Origin: Variovorax ginsengisoli
Lineage (GTDB): Bacteria > Pseudomonadota > Gammaproteobacteria > Burkholderiales > Burkholderiaceae_C
Reading direction: 5' to 3'
Length of the DNA stretch: 64,000 nucleotides
Assembly (NCBI RefSeq): GCF_030486595.1
Contig: NZ_JAUJZH010000012.1
Span: forward strand, 62,001-126,000
In this document: positions 23,570 through 32,577 of the stretch, piece after piece
How positions within the stretch are numbered: position 1 is the first letter of the stretch
How the letters are laid out: every line of letters starts with the position of its first letter
Made by a program: the position numbers and the translations under genes
Notes under the pieces: model-generated
Told to the model about the DNA's origin: nothing
The model's input: the letters and a program-made list of their open reading frames with translations, nothing else
Databases searched by the model: none

Positions 23570-24610
23570 ATGACCTACCTTGCCTCACCCAAGCGCTACG
23601 ACGAGATGCAATACCGCCGGGTCGGCCGCAGCGGCCTCGTGCTGCCAGCGATCTCGCTCGGCCTGTGGCACAACTTCGGGGACAGCACGCCCCTGGAACT
23701 CCAGCGCCGGCTGTTGCGTACGGCCTTCGACCACGGCATCAGCCACTTCGACCTCGCAAACAACTACGGACCGCCCTACGGCAGCGCCGAGGTCAATTTC
23801 GGGCGTCTGCTGCGCGAGGACTTCAGGGCGCATCGCGACGAACTGGTCATCTCGACCAAGGCGGGGTGGGACATGTGGCCCGGGCCGTACGGCAAGGGCG
23901 GCGGCTCCCGCAAGCATGTGCTGAACAGTCTCGACCAGAGCCTGCAGCGACTGGGCATCGACCATGTCGATATCTTCTACTCGCACCGCTTCGATCCCGA
24001 GACGCCGCTGGAGGAGACGGCCGGCGCGCTGGCGCAGGCGGTGCGCCAGGGCAAGGCCCTCTACATCGGCATCTCCTCGTACTCCGCAGGCAAGACGCGG
24101 GAAATCGCCGCGTTGTTGCGCGCGTGGAAGGTGCCGCTCCTGATCCATCAGCCGGCCTACAACCTGCTGAACCGGTGGGCCGAGAAGGATCTGCTGGCGG
24201 CGACCGAAGAACTGGGTGCGGGCGTGATCGCATTCACGCCGCTGGCGCAAGGCTTGCTGACCGACAAATACCTCGACGGCGTGCCCGCCGACGCGCGCGT
24301 CCATCGCCCCGGCGGCGGCTCGCTCAAGCCGGAGCATCTTTCCGAAGCCAACGTGGCGCGTGCGCGCGCGTTGAACGTCATCGCCCAGCGGCGCGGGCAG
24401 ACGCTGGCGCAGCTCGCTCTGGCCTGGACCCTGAGGGACCCGCGCGTGAGCTCCGCGCTGATCGGCGCCAGCCGGCCCGAGCAGATCGTGGACAACGTCG
24501 CGGCGCTGCGGGGCCCGGCGTTCACCGCGGAAGAGCTTGCCGAGATCGATCGCCATGCGGTCGAAGGCGGGGTCAACCTGTGGGAGAAGCCGTCGACGGA
24601 CTACGCCTGA
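23570..24610 (+). CDS. gpr: aldo-keto reductase, YghZ/Gpr (L-glyceraldehyde 3-phosphate reductase) type
   Basis: A 346-residue NADPH-dependent aldo-keto reductase, equal in length to E. coli YghZ and close to it along the whole chain (MQYRRVGRSGLVLPAISLGL, HFDLANNYGPPYGSAEVNFG, GPYGKGGGSRKHVL, IFYSHRFD). The catalytic tetrad is Asp and Tyr in HFDLANNYG, Lys in ISTKAG and His in YSHR. Homologues reduce L-glyceraldehyde 3-phosphate and detoxify methylglyoxal in the cytoplasm. It is probably monocistronic. The start ATG 23570 follows a weak site; the frame begins with the usual MTYLASPKRY. Confidence 0.9.
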   Translation: MTYLASPKRYDEMQYRRVGRSGLVLPAISLGLWHNFGDSTPLELQRRLLRTAFDHGISHFDLANNYGPPYGSAEVNFGRLLREDFRAHRDELVISTKAGWDMWPGPYGKGGGSRKHVLNSLDQSLQRLGIDHVDIFYSHRFDPETPLEETAGALAQAVRQGKALYIGISSYSAGKTREIAALLRAWKVPLLIHQPAYNLLNRWAEKDLLAATEELGAGVIAFTPLAQGLLTDKYLDGVPADARVHRPGGGSLKPEHLSEANVARARALNVIAQRRGQTLAQLALAWTLRDPRVSSALIGASRPEQIVDNVAALRGPAFTAEELAEIDRHAVEGGVNLWEKPSTDYA

Positions 24611-24763
24611 GGGGCTGACGCGGAACGCGACCGTGGGTGAGGTCGCTGCAATTTACGTGAGTGCTTACTCAGTGAATGAGTTCGAAGAATCGAGGAGCCC
24701 GCAGGGCAGCCGGTTTCCGGTGCAAGCACTGAAGCACGCCGCGGGCGGAGCGACAATCCACCC

Positions 24764-25021
24764 ATGACCCAAGGCAAGCGCATCTCTGCAGACATCGGCG
24801 GCGACGCCTTGCAATCCATTCGGGAACTGGGGGCGGCGGCCAGGCTGGCCCGAACGGCGGCCGGGGAGGCCCAGGCCGCCGCCGCCGCGCGCCTGGGCGT
24901 GCATGTGCAAACCATCGGCCGCATCGAAGCAGGGGAGCCCGGCGTGGCCATCGGGCACGTGCTGGGCCTGCTCGCGCTCTACGGCATCGGCGTCAGGCTG
25001 CAGCAGCCGGAGGGCCGCTGA
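24764..25021 (+). CDS. small XRE-like helix-turn-helix protein
   Basis: An 85-residue protein with one Cro/C1-type helix-turn-helix (ARLARTAAGEAQAAAAARLG then VHVQTIGRIEAGEPGVAIGH), ending LLALYGIGVRLQQPEGR. This layout is common in short antitoxin-type or HipB-like regulators, but no toxin gene is next to it. Its stop is 3 bp before the start of the M16 peptidase gene, so the two are probably co-transcribed. Target unknown. Confidence 0.75.
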   Translation: MTQGKRISADIGGDALQSIRELGAAARLARTAAGEAQAAAAARLGVHVQTIGRIEAGEPGVAIGHVLGLLALYGIGVRLQQPEGR

Positions 25022-25024
25022 ACC

Positions 25025-26350
25025 ATGAATCGGCTGCCGTCGAAGCGCGCCACCGTCGTCCTTCACACGCTTGCGAACGGGGTGAGGCTGCTCGCCATCC
25101 CCATGCCACATGTGCAGAGCGCCAGTGTGGGCGTGTTCCTGCGCGTCGGCTCCCGCGACGAGACGCCGGCCACCAACGGCATTGGCCATGTCCTGGAGCA
25201 CATGGCGTTCAAGGGGACCGCAACCCGCTCGGTGCAGGCCATCAACCTGGACGCGGAACGGCTGGGCGCGGATGTCAACGCGTTCACCGGCAAGGACACC
25301 ACCGGCTACTTCATGACCGGCCTGGGCCGCCACGCGGAGCATCTGCTGCGCATGACGGCCGACATTGTCCTGAACAGCACATTTCCCGATAACGAATTGC
25401 AGCGCGAGCTGGAGGTGATTCGCCAGGAGGCCATCGAGTACGAGGAGGACCCTGAGGATTGCTCCAGCGACCTGCTCGACCGCGCCATCTGGGGCGACGA
25501 CCCGATGGGCATGCCGGTGATCGGCACCATCGGCAACATCGAAGGCTTCACCCGGAACGACCTGGTCGGCCACGTGCAGTCCCGCTACGTCGCGCAGCAG
25601 ACCGTCGTCGCCGCGGCCGGCAACTTCGACGTCGACGCCTGGGTGGCGCTCGCCGGGGAACTCTTCGCTGCGATGCCTGCGTCGGCCGACCTGTCCGTCT
25701 CGCGACCGCCGGAGCCGGCAAGGTATGTCGGCCAGGCCATGGCCCGGCGCTTCACGCAGGTGTCGCAGGTGTTCCTGAACATCGCCTACCCGCTGGCGCC
25801 CGCGCGGCCGGAGGAGATGTCGCAGCCGCGCTGGCGCCTTGCGGCTGCGCTGGCGGCCAACCTGTTCGGCGGCGGGATGTCGGCGCCCCTGGTCGACACT
25901 GTCCGGGAGCAGCTCGGCCTGGCCTACACGGCCCATTCCACGGTGGACAGCGGGGACGTCTGGGCCAACTTCGCGGTGCATGCGGTCACGACCCCGGACA
26001 AGCTCGACGCGCTGGTGACCGCGACCGGCCGCCTGCTGCGGGCGCAGGCCACGATCATCGATCCGGTGCACCTGGAGCGGGCGAAAAACCAGTTGACCGT
26101 GTCCCGCGTGCGCGCCGCAGAGCGGACCTACGCGAGCATGGAGCAGGCCGTCGAAGAGCTCTTCGCCAGCGGATGCGTGACGCCGATGGCCGAAGCGATC
26201 GCCATGATCGACGACATCCGGGCGGAAGAAGTGCGGGCGGTCTTCGAGCGGATGCTGGTCCACCCCCCGGCGCTGGCGATCACCGGCAAGGGGGCCAGCG
26301 TGCGAGGCGCGCGGCAGTTGGCGGCACGCCTGGTCGACGGCGCCAGCTAG
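25025..26350 (+). CDS. M16 family zinc metallopeptidase (processing peptidase-like)
   Basis: A 441-residue inverzincin of the M16B type (mitochondrial processing peptidase/PqqF-like). The inverted zinc motif HVLEH is near residue 56 (GIGHVLEHMAFKGT), and the third ligand glutamate is in VIRQEAIEYEEDPED about 75 residues later. The C-terminal half is the usual inactive repeat with a glycine-rich loop (AANLFGGGMSAPLVDTVREQ). There is no signal peptide, so it is cytoplasmic. Most bacterial M16 genes occur in pairs; here the partner is a small HTH gene 3 bp upstream, an unusual arrangement. Confidence 0.88.
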   Translation: MNRLPSKRATVVLHTLANGVRLLAIPMPHVQSASVGVFLRVGSRDETPATNGIGHVLEHMAFKGTATRSVQAINLDAERLGADVNAFTGKDTTGYFMTGLGRHAEHLLRMTADIVLNSTFPDNELQRELEVIRQEAIEYEEDPEDCSSDLLDRAIWGDDPMGMPVIGTIGNIEGFTRNDLVGHVQSRYVAQQTVVAAAGNFDVDAWVALAGELFAAMPASADLSVSRPPEPARYVGQAMARRFTQVSQVFLNIAYPLAPARPEEMSQPRWRLAAALAANLFGGGMSAPLVDTVREQLGLAYTAHSTVDSGDVWANFAVHAVTTPDKLDALVTATGRLLRAQATIIDPVHLERAKNQLTVSRVRAAERTYASMEQAVEELFASGCVTPMAEAIAMIDDIRAEEVRAVFERMLVHPPALAITGKGASVRGARQLAARLVDGAS

Positions 26351-26456
26351 CGGCGGGCACGTCCGGGCTGAGCGGATGCGCCCCGGGTGTGCCGAAACGC
26401 ACAGACAGCCGGGCGAGTTCACGGAAAAATGGACACCGCTCTTCAGGAGACGGACC

Positions 26457-26717
26457 ATGAACTCCATCGATCGGCAACTGGCGCGGACCACCACACGGGG
26501 GCTGCAGAAAGCGCTGATGGCGTTGGGCGTCGCCCTCGCGGCGCTCGTGAGCGCGATCGTGCTGGTCCTGAATCCGCAACCGATTCCCTATCCGTCGCAG
26601 GTGCCGCTCGCCTGCAGCGTGACCGACGCGCACGAATCGCCCAAGGTCGCCATGGTGCGGAACATGAGTCCCGTCTCCAGGCGCGCCGATGACATTGCCG
26701 ATTCCCGGTGTGCGTGA
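26457..26717 (+). CDS. small single-pass membrane protein, unknown function
   Basis: An 86-residue ORF from ATG 26457 after an AGGAGA site. A hydrophobic helix at about residues 20-40 (LMALGVALAALVSAIVLVLN) follows a basic N terminus, then a polar, presumably periplasmic tail with two Cys. No family recognised. It stands alone on the plus strand next to the converging 10-gene array. The ribosome-binding site and the clean helix support it as real. Confidence 0.55.
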   Translation: MNSIDRQLARTTTRGLQKALMALGVALAALVSAIVLVLNPQPIPYPSQVPLACSVTDAHESPKVAMVRNMSPVSRRADDIADSRCA

Positions 26718-26741
26718 GGCGGACCTGGGAATCCGGGGCAC

Positions 26742-27161
26742 CTAGCCAGGCTGGTCCAGTTCGAACAGCACATCCTGCGCGCCTTCCCACAGCACCTTGG
26801 TGCCGAGCGCGCGCAGGTTTTCCTTGCCCTCGACGATAGTCAGGAAGTGATTGCCGGCGAGCTGCCCCATCTTGCTCGCGAAGCTGCAGGCGCCGTAGGC
26901 CAGGATGATCTCGGTCTCGCTGTAGCCGCCCGGGTAGAACAGGATGTCCCCCACCGAGGGGTGGCTGGTGTGGTTCTCGAAGCCGACGCCGAGCTGGAAT
27001 TCGCCCAGCGGCACCCAGCAGCCTTCGCCGCTCCAGCGCACGTGGATGAGCCGCTGCCGATAGGGAAGCAGCTTGCAGAACGCCGCCACGGTGAGTGGTG
27101 CGTCGGGATGGGTCTCGGCCACGAAGCCGAAGCCGCCGGCGGTGATCTTGATGCGGGTCAT
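26742..27161 (-). CDS. DUF3830 family protein (cyclophilin-like fold)
   Basis: A 139-residue cytoplasmic protein of the DUF3830 family (MTRIKITAGGFGFVAETHPD, LIHVRWSGEGCWVPLGEFQL, NHTSHPSVGDILFYPGGYSE, VLWEG near the end). Members occur with genes for hydantoin, pyrimidine and other cyclic-amide degradation; no reaction has been assigned that I know of. It is the last gene of the leftward array, 20 bp after the deaminase-type amidohydrolase. A role on a small cyclic or ureido intermediate is inference. Confidence 0.8.
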   Translation of the reverse strand: MTRIKITAGGFGFVAETHPDAPLTVAAFCKLLPYRQRLIHVRWSGEGCWVPLGEFQLGVGFENHTSHPSVGDILFYPGGYSETEIILAYGACSFASKMGQLAGNHFLTIVEGKENLRALGTKVLWEGAQDVLFELDQPG

Positions 27162-27181
27162 GTCTCGGTGTTTCCTGGAAG

Positions 27182-28690
27182 TCAGCCGCAGCAGCCGCCC
27201 ATGCGGCCGTCGCGATAGAAAGGGGCAAGGTCCTGCGCGAGCGCGGCCACGGTGGCGCGCCAGCCGCCGTGCGCGGCGTCGGCGGCCAGGGCGGCGCGCG
27301 TGCGCGCGAGCAACTCGGCGCGCAATGCGGCCTCGTCGATGCCGGTCACCCGGCCCGCCTCGACCACGGTCCGGCCGCCGACGATCACGTCCGCGATGTG
27401 CGTGCCGTTGCCGCGCGCCAGAAGCAGCGCGAGCGGGTCGGTGTCGGCAAACAGGGCATCGTCATCGAGCGCGTCCCAGTCCAGCAGCACGATGTCGGCC
27501 GGTGCGCCGGGGGCGATCCGGCCGTTCGACAGTGCGGCGGCGCCCGACACGCTGCGGGGGCCGTTGCGCGACGCGAAGCCCCAGAGCTGCCCCGGCGTCA
27601 TCGTCGTGTCGAAGCCCCAGCCGCGGTGCAGCGCATAGGCCAGGCGCGCCTCGCGCAGGGCGTCGTCGTCTTCGTCGAAGGCCATGCCATCGAGCCCCAT
27701 GGCCACGCGGCAGCCCTGCGCGAGCATCTCGGGCAAGGGGGCGATGCCGGACTTCAGGCCCAGGTTCGAACTGGTGTTGACCGCGATGGTCGCGCCGCGT
27801 TCCGCGATCAGTGCCAGCTCATCGGGCCGCGCCCAGGCGCAATGCGCCAGCGTGAGGCGCGGGCTGAGCAGCCCGATGCTGTCGAGGAACTTGACGATGC
27901 CGCCGGGATGCACCCGGTCGGCCCATTGGCGCTGGTACCGGGTCTCCAGCAAGTGCATGTGCACCGGCCGGCCGGTGTCGGCCGAAGCCCGCGCAATGGC
28001 TTCGAGCAGGGGCGTGCTGCACCATTGCACGGCGGTCGGGCCGTACTGCACGGCGACGTGGTCGCCCCATCCGTCGTCCTGCACCATCGCGGCAACCTCG
28101 TCGACCAGCGCGAGCTGCTGCGCGGGCGCCACTGGCTGCACGGCGAGCCGCTTCGCGACCGCGTCGCGGATGCCCGGGCGCAGCGCGCTCAGTACCGTGG
28201 CGTCGTCGCAGTAGGCGATGCCGTTGCGGTCGCGCATGGCCACCGCGAAGCCGATCCGCACGCCGACGTCGCGCGCGGCCCGTGCCACGGCGCGCGCTTC
28301 GTCCACGTAGGGCATGCCGCCCTGCACCCGGGTGTATTGCACCATGAGGTGGGCGACACCATTGCGCGCCGAGCGTGCGAACGATGTCGCGGCGCACAGG
28401 TACGGGTCCATGCCCGGCACCACGCCGAGAAAGGGCAGCCAGCTTTCCAACGGCTGGTTGAACGCGCCCAGCGTGGCGCTGCGGAAAGTGCGCGCATGGT
28501 CGTGGGCGTTGGCGAGCGCCGGCAGCGCCAGCCTGCGGCGGCCGCTGCCCGCGCCCGGCCGTGCCTCGATGGAGGCCACGCGCCCATTCGCCAGGCCGAC
28601 GCGCACATCGCGTCGCGCGGGCTCCGCGCCCGGGTCGGCCAGCAGCCAGTCGCAGTCGAGAAAGGCGGCGTCGGTCGCGGGCGTCGTCAT
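27182..28690 (-). CDS. amidohydrolase of the cytosine deaminase/ATZ-TRZ type
   Basis: A 502-residue TIM-barrel amidohydrolase that probably removes an amino group or opens an amide on a nitrogen ring. Metal ligands are His-x-His in LANAHDHARTF near residue 63, His in VHMHLLETRYQRQW, His in TLAHCAWARPDEL, and Asp in AMGLDGMAFDEDDD, the pattern of single-metal subtype III deaminases such as TrzA, AtzB and SsnA. ATG 28690 overlaps the stop of the receptor gene. It ends GGCCG. The substrate is not known; its place among ring-opening hydrolases points to an aminated ring compound. Confidence 0.85.
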   Translation of the reverse strand: MTTPATDAAFLDCDWLLADPGAEPARRDVRVGLANGRVASIEARPGAGSGRRRLALPALANAHDHARTFRSATLGAFNQPLESWLPFLGVVPGMDPYLCAATSFARSARNGVAHLMVQYTRVQGGMPYVDEARAVARAARDVGVRIGFAVAMRDRNGIAYCDDATVLSALRPGIRDAVAKRLAVQPVAPAQQLALVDEVAAMVQDDGWGDHVAVQYGPTAVQWCSTPLLEAIARASADTGRPVHMHLLETRYQRQWADRVHPGGIVKFLDSIGLLSPRLTLAHCAWARPDELALIAERGATIAVNTSSNLGLKSGIAPLPEMLAQGCRVAMGLDGMAFDEDDDALREARLAYALHRGWGFDTTMTPGQLWGFASRNGPRSVSGAAALSNGRIAPGAPADIVLLDWDALDDDALFADTDPLALLLARGNGTHIADVIVGGRTVVEAGRVTGIDEAALRAELLARTRAALAADAAHGGWRATVAALAQDLAPFYRDGRMGGCCG

Positions 28691-29739
28691 GGGGCCGCCA
28701 CCTTGCGCTCGGCCAGCGGCGGCAGGAAGCGGCGGTCGAAGACCTCGGCAGCGGTCGGCACGCGAGGCAGCTCGAACGCTTCCTGCACCTGGATGAGAGA
28801 GCGCGCGAAGCGCGCATCGCTGACGTCGCCCAGGCCGATGGCGGCGGCTTCGGGTGTCAGCATCACGGTTTTCAGGGTGTACATGAGGCGGCGTTTCTCC
28901 AGGTCCTTGTTCAGCAGCGGCTCGCGCTTCATGAGCGCGGCGATGGCGGCGTCGGGGTTGGCGATGGTATCGCGCAGTCCCTTGTGGATGGCGCGCACCA
29001 GCCCCGCGACGGCCTGCGGGTTGTCCTTGACGAGCTTCTGCGACACCAGCACGCCGTTGCCATACAGCTCGACGCCGAGGTCGCCGTAGTGGAACCAGCG
29101 GATGTCCTTGTCGGGGTCGATGCCCTGCGCCACGAGGTTCATGTAGCTGGTGACCGAGAACACCGCCGAGCCGTCGACGTGGTCTTTCAGCATCATCTGC
29201 TCCTGCAGGTTGGGCGCCACGTTGGTCCATTTGACCTTGGCCGCGTCGACGCCGCCCTTGCCCGCGATCACCGGAAACATCCGCGAGGCCGCACCGCCGG
29301 CCACCGTGCCGAGCGTCTTGCCTTCGAGGTCCTTCAGCGTCCTGATCGGGCTGGTCGACTTCACGATCAGCGCGAACGGCGCCCGGTTGTAGATCATGTA
29401 GACCATCACCGGCGCGGTGCCCGGCTTGGCGACGGCGTTCTGGATGATGGCATTGACGTCGCCGAAGCCGGCCTGGTAGGCACCGGCCATCACCTTGGTC
29501 ACGGCGGCGGCCGAGCCGTCGCCCTGGTCGATGGTGACCGCCAGCTTTTCCGCGGCGAAGTAGCCCTTGTCCTCGGCCAGGTAGTACCAGGCGTGGATGC
29601 CCTGCAGCTTCCAGTCGAGCACGAACTTGATGGGGGTGACGGGCTGCGCCGCGGCCGGGCGAACCGGCAGCCCGGCGGCGAGCGAAGCCAGTGCGGCGAA
29701 AGCGAAGGCCGCGGCGCGGCGCGAAAGACGGTGGTGCAT
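28687..29739 (-). CDS. NMT1/THI5-type ABC transporter receptor 1
   Basis: A 350-residue periplasmic binding protein with a signal peptide (MHHRLSRRAAAFAFAALASL). It matches the NMT1/THI5-like receptors for pyrimidine, taurine or nitrate-type ligands (IKFVLDWKLQGIHAWYYLAE, IDQGDGSAAAVTKVMAGAYQ). The stop overlaps the amidohydrolase start. It follows the permease gene by 44 bp, so it is the natural receptor of this importer. A second, related receptor is at 34866-35909; the two share the W-K-x-x-G...AW(F/Y)(F/Y)LA pattern. Confidence 0.88.
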   Translation of the reverse strand: MHHRLSRRAAAFAFAALASLAAGLPVRPAAAQPVTPIKFVLDWKLQGIHAWYYLAEDKGYFAAEKLAVTIDQGDGSAAAVTKVMAGAYQAGFGDVNAIIQNAVAKPGTAPVMVYMIYNRAPFALIVKSTSPIRTLKDLEGKTLGTVAGGAASRMFPVIAGKGGVDAAKVKWTNVAPNLQEQMMLKDHVDGSAVFSVTSYMNLVAQGIDPDKDIRWFHYGDLGVELYGNGVLVSQKLVKDNPQAVAGLVRAIHKGLRDTIANPDAAIAALMKREPLLNKDLEKRRLMYTLKTVMLTPEAAAIGLGDVSDARFARSLIQVQEAFELPRVPTAAEVFDRRFLPPLAERKVAAP

Positions 29740-29783
29740 GAAAGCTCCAGGGTGGGATGAGGAAGGAAGGGGCCGTGACAAGC

Positions 29784-30563
29784 TCATGCCATCGCCATGT
29801 CGGTCTTGCGCTGCGCCCAGCCGGTCATGCGCTGTTCGACCAGCGAGGACACGGCGTAGAGCGCCACGCCCATCGCGGCCAGCAGGAAGAGCCCGGCGAA
29901 CACCATCGGCACGTCGAAGTTGCCGCTGGCGATCATCATCACGGTGCCGATGCCCTTGTTCGACGCCACGGTCTCGGCCAGCACGGTGCCGACGAAGGAC
30001 AGCGTGATCGCGATCTTGAGCGAGGCGAACAGATAGGGCAGCGTGCGCGGCAGGCCGACGTTCCAGAGGATGTCGCGCTTGCGGGCGCCGAGCACGCGCA
30101 GCACGTCCTCCAGTTCGGGCTCGGTGCTGGCGAGTCCGGTCGCCACGTTGACCACCACCGGGAATATGCTGATCACCATCGAGGTCAGGATCGCCGGCAC
30201 CGTGCCGGCACCGAACCACACCACGAACAGCGGCACCACAGCCACCTTCGGGATGCTCGAGAAGCCGACCAGCAGCGGATAGGTGACGTCGTAGGCGAGC
30301 CGGGACGAGCCGATGCCGACGCCGATGACGATGCCCGCCAGCACGCCGAGCACGAAGCCGGCGAAGGTGGTGTAGAGCGTCTGCACCGCATGCGGCCAAA
30401 GCAGCGACATCTTGTCGATCAGCACGTTCGCGATCTGGCTCGGCCGCGGCAGGATCAGGTCGGACACGCCGAAGGCCAGGCAGGCCAGCTCCCACAGCAG
30501 GAAGAAGCCGACCAGCGCGCCGGCGGACAACAGGCGCTGGCGGGTTCGAGGGGAGAGGGTCAT
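29784..30563 (-). CDS. ABC transporter permease (NitT/TauT type)
   Basis: A 259-residue inner-membrane protein with about six helices. The EAA-type loop for contact with the ATPase is in ELEDVLRVLGARKRDILWNV with GLPRTLPYLFASLKI after it. Start ATG 30563 overlaps the stop of the ATPase gene (ATGA). It forms an importer with the ATPase at 30560-31450 and one or both receptors of the array. The family carries small organic solutes such as pyrimidine precursors, nitrate or sulfonates. Confidence 0.92.
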   Translation of the reverse strand: MTLSPRTRQRLLSAGALVGFFLLWELACLAFGVSDLILPRPSQIANVLIDKMSLLWPHAVQTLYTTFAGFVLGVLAGIVIGVGIGSSRLAYDVTYPLLVGFSSIPKVAVVPLFVVWFGAGTVPAILTSMVISIFPVVVNVATGLASTEPELEDVLRVLGARKRDILWNVGLPRTLPYLFASLKIAITLSFVGTVLAETVASNKGIGTVMMIASGNFDVPMVFAGLFLLAAMGVALYAVSSLVEQRMTGWAQRKTDMAMA

Positions 30564-31450
30564 GCCGCCACCTCTTCCAGAGAGGCGGCCGTGGCCGTGG
30601 CCGCAGCCGGCGGCGTGGCGTCGCCGTCGCGCCGCGCATCGGCAATGCGCATGCGCAGCTGCTGCACCAGCGTGGCGAACTCGGGCGCATAGCTGCTTTC
30701 CAGCGTGCGCGGCCGGGCAAAGCCGACCTCGCGTGTCTCCAGGATGCGGCCGGGCCGCGAGCTCATCACGCAGATCCGGTTGGCCAGGTAGGCGGACTCG
30801 CGCAGATCGTGCGTCACCAGCAGCACCGTGGGCCGCCGGTCCATCCACAGCGTCTGCATGATGTCCCACAGCTCCTCGCGCGTGAACTGGTCGAGCGCGC
30901 CGAAGGGCTCGTCGAGCAGGAGCAGTTCCGGGTCGTGCACCAGCGCGCGGCACAGCGACGCGCGTTGCAGCATGCCGCCCGACAGCTGCCAGGGCCGCTT
31001 GTCGCCGAAGCCCTTGAGCCCTACCTGGGCGAGCAATGCCTCGACGCGGTCCTTGTAATCGCCATGCTTCTTCTTGCCGAAGTGCTGGCGGAACGGCTCG
31101 ACGATCTTGAGCGGGATCATCACGTTGTCGCGGATGGTCAGCCACGGCAGCATGGTCGGGTTCTGGAACGCGAGGCCGATGCGCAGGCGCGGTGCCTGCG
31201 AGGCGTGCGCGCCGCCACCGGGCAGCGTGCCGGCCGCACCGACTTCGCGGCCGCCCGCGATCACGGCGCCTGCGCTGGGCCGCAACAGGCCGGCCACCAG
31301 CTTCAGGATGGTCGACTTGCCGCAGCCGCTCGGGCCGACCAGCGCCACGAAGTCGCCCTCGTCGATGCCGAGCGTCGTGTGGTCCAGGGCGATGGTGCCG
31401 CCGCCGTAGCGCAGCATCACGTCGGAGAGTTGGATGTAGGCGTTGCCCAT
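30560..31450 (-). CDS. ABC transporter ATPase (NitT/TauT type)
   Basis: A 296-residue ATP-binding subunit: Walker A GPSGCGKST near residue 40, Q-loop GLAFQNPTMLPWLTIRDN, signature LSGGMLQRASL, Walker B LLLLDEPFGALD, and H-loop VTHD. The loop between Walker A and Q-loop has an extra Gly/Ala-rich insert (AAGTLPGGGAHASQAPR), and a charged Ala-rich tail of about 40 residues follows the conserved domain. Both are slightly unusual. It is 8 bp downstream of the ring-opening amidohydrolase gene and overlaps the permease gene. Confidence 0.93.
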   Translation of the reverse strand: MGNAYIQLSDVMLRYGGGTIALDHTTLGIDEGDFVALVGPSGCGKSTILKLVAGLLRPSAGAVIAGGREVGAAGTLPGGGAHASQAPRLRIGLAFQNPTMLPWLTIRDNVMIPLKIVEPFRQHFGKKKHGDYKDRVEALLAQVGLKGFGDKRPWQLSGGMLQRASLCRALVHDPELLLLDEPFGALDQFTREELWDIMQTLWMDRRPTVLLVTHDLRESAYLANRICVMSSRPGRILETREVGFARPRTLESSYAPEFATLVQQLRMRIADARRDGDATPPAAATATAASLEEVAA

Positions 31451-31458
31451 GGCAGCTT

Positions 31459-32577
31459 TCAGAAGGAGGGAATGGCGAAGATGGCGGCCACCGGCCCGCC
31501 GCCGGGTGGCCCCTGGTGTTCGGCACCGCCCGACACGTAGAGCGCCGTCGACCCGACCACCGAAGCCAGCACGCCGCCGACGGCCGCGCGCGCGTGCCGC
31601 GTCGAATGGATGTCGGAGTCATTGAGCATGGTGTGGCGCGCCTCGCGAACGAGTCCGCCGGGACTCGCCTCGGCCTTGGCCAGCAGGTTGACCAGCCGGT
31701 CCGCGACGAGGTCGGCATCGGCCTCCGGGTCGAGCCCGAAGCGCTCGCGCAGCATGCGGCGCACGCTGTTGCCGTCGATCGCGTCCTGCATCACCGTGTG
31801 CGCGATGCGAAAACGCGAGGCGCTGCCGGCCGCCTCGCCGAGCACGATGACCACGTTGCCGTCGAGTTCGATGCCTGCCGAGCACGAAGCCCGCGCCGAA
31901 TAGAGCGTGCCGTCGTGCAGGATCGCCGCCTCGTCGACCGCCGCGAACTCGCCCAGGGCGAGGCCGACGCCGAGCGCCGAGGCGCCGCGCGACCAGCCCA
32001 TCGACTCGTAGGTGTCGCGGCTGACGGTGGCCGCGCCGCTTTGCTGCGCCGCGCGGACCTTGGCCGACGTGAGCAACGGGCACTTGACCTGCACGAAGTG
32101 AACGTCCGCCGCGTCTTCGATGCCGGCATCGCGCATCGCGGCCTTCACCGCCTCGGCGGTGGCCTCGACCTGTGCCATGCGCCCGAGCTCTTCCGGGGCG
32201 AAGTCACGTGTATGCGCGACCCCGACCACCAGGCGCTTCTCGTGCGTCGCTTCAGCCGCGCCGGCCGGCCCGCGCGCGAACACCGTGAAATGCGGCGACA
32301 GCACGCCCTCGGTGCCGCCCGACATCACGAGCGCCACGCGTCCATGCACCTGCGCGGCCGTGCAGTCGAGGTGAGGCGCCAGGAAGTGGCACCAGGCCGT
32401 GGCCGCGAAATCTCGCGTGTGATCGTTGACGCAGCCGTTGCCTTCGGTCTTTCCCATCACGGCGATGATCTGCCGGGGGTCGAGGCGCCCCGCGTCGACC
32501 AGCGCCTGCACGCCCGACAGGTCGGCCGGCCCGTCGCAGGGAACGCGGAACACGTCGACCTTCTGTGCGGCGCTCAC
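31459..32577 (-). CDS. cyanuric acid hydrolase/barbiturase family ring-opening amidohydrolase
   Basis: A 372-residue member of the small AtzD/TrzD/barbiturase family, which hydrolyses one amide bond of cyanuric or barbituric acid. GTG 32577 overlaps the stop of the previous gene. The three pseudo-symmetric repeats each carry a Lys-Ser pair as in AtzD: Lys43 (MGKTEGNGC) and Ser86 (MSGGTEG), Lys165 (QVKCPLL) and Ser233 (SCSAGIE), Lys301 (LLAKAEAS) and Ser349 (YVSGGAEHQG). The GPPGGGPVAAIF end is the family metal-site region. Which ring is opened cannot be decided from sequence; a cyanurate-like or barbiturate-like ring is expected. Confidence 0.85.
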   Translation of the reverse strand: MSAAQKVDVFRVPCDGPADLSGVQALVDAGRLDPRQIIAVMGKTEGNGCVNDHTRDFAATAWCHFLAPHLDCTAAQVHGRVALVMSGGTEGVLSPHFTVFARGPAGAAEATHEKRLVVGVAHTRDFAPEELGRMAQVEATAEAVKAAMRDAGIEDAADVHFVQVKCPLLTSAKVRAAQQSGAATVSRDTYESMGWSRGASALGVGLALGEFAAVDEAAILHDGTLYSARASCSAGIELDGNVVIVLGEAAGSASRFRIAHTVMQDAIDGNSVRRMLRERFGLDPEADADLVADRLVNLLAKAEASPGGLVREARHTMLNDSDIHSTRHARAAVGGVLASVVGSTALYVSGGAEHQGPPGGGPVAAIFAIPSF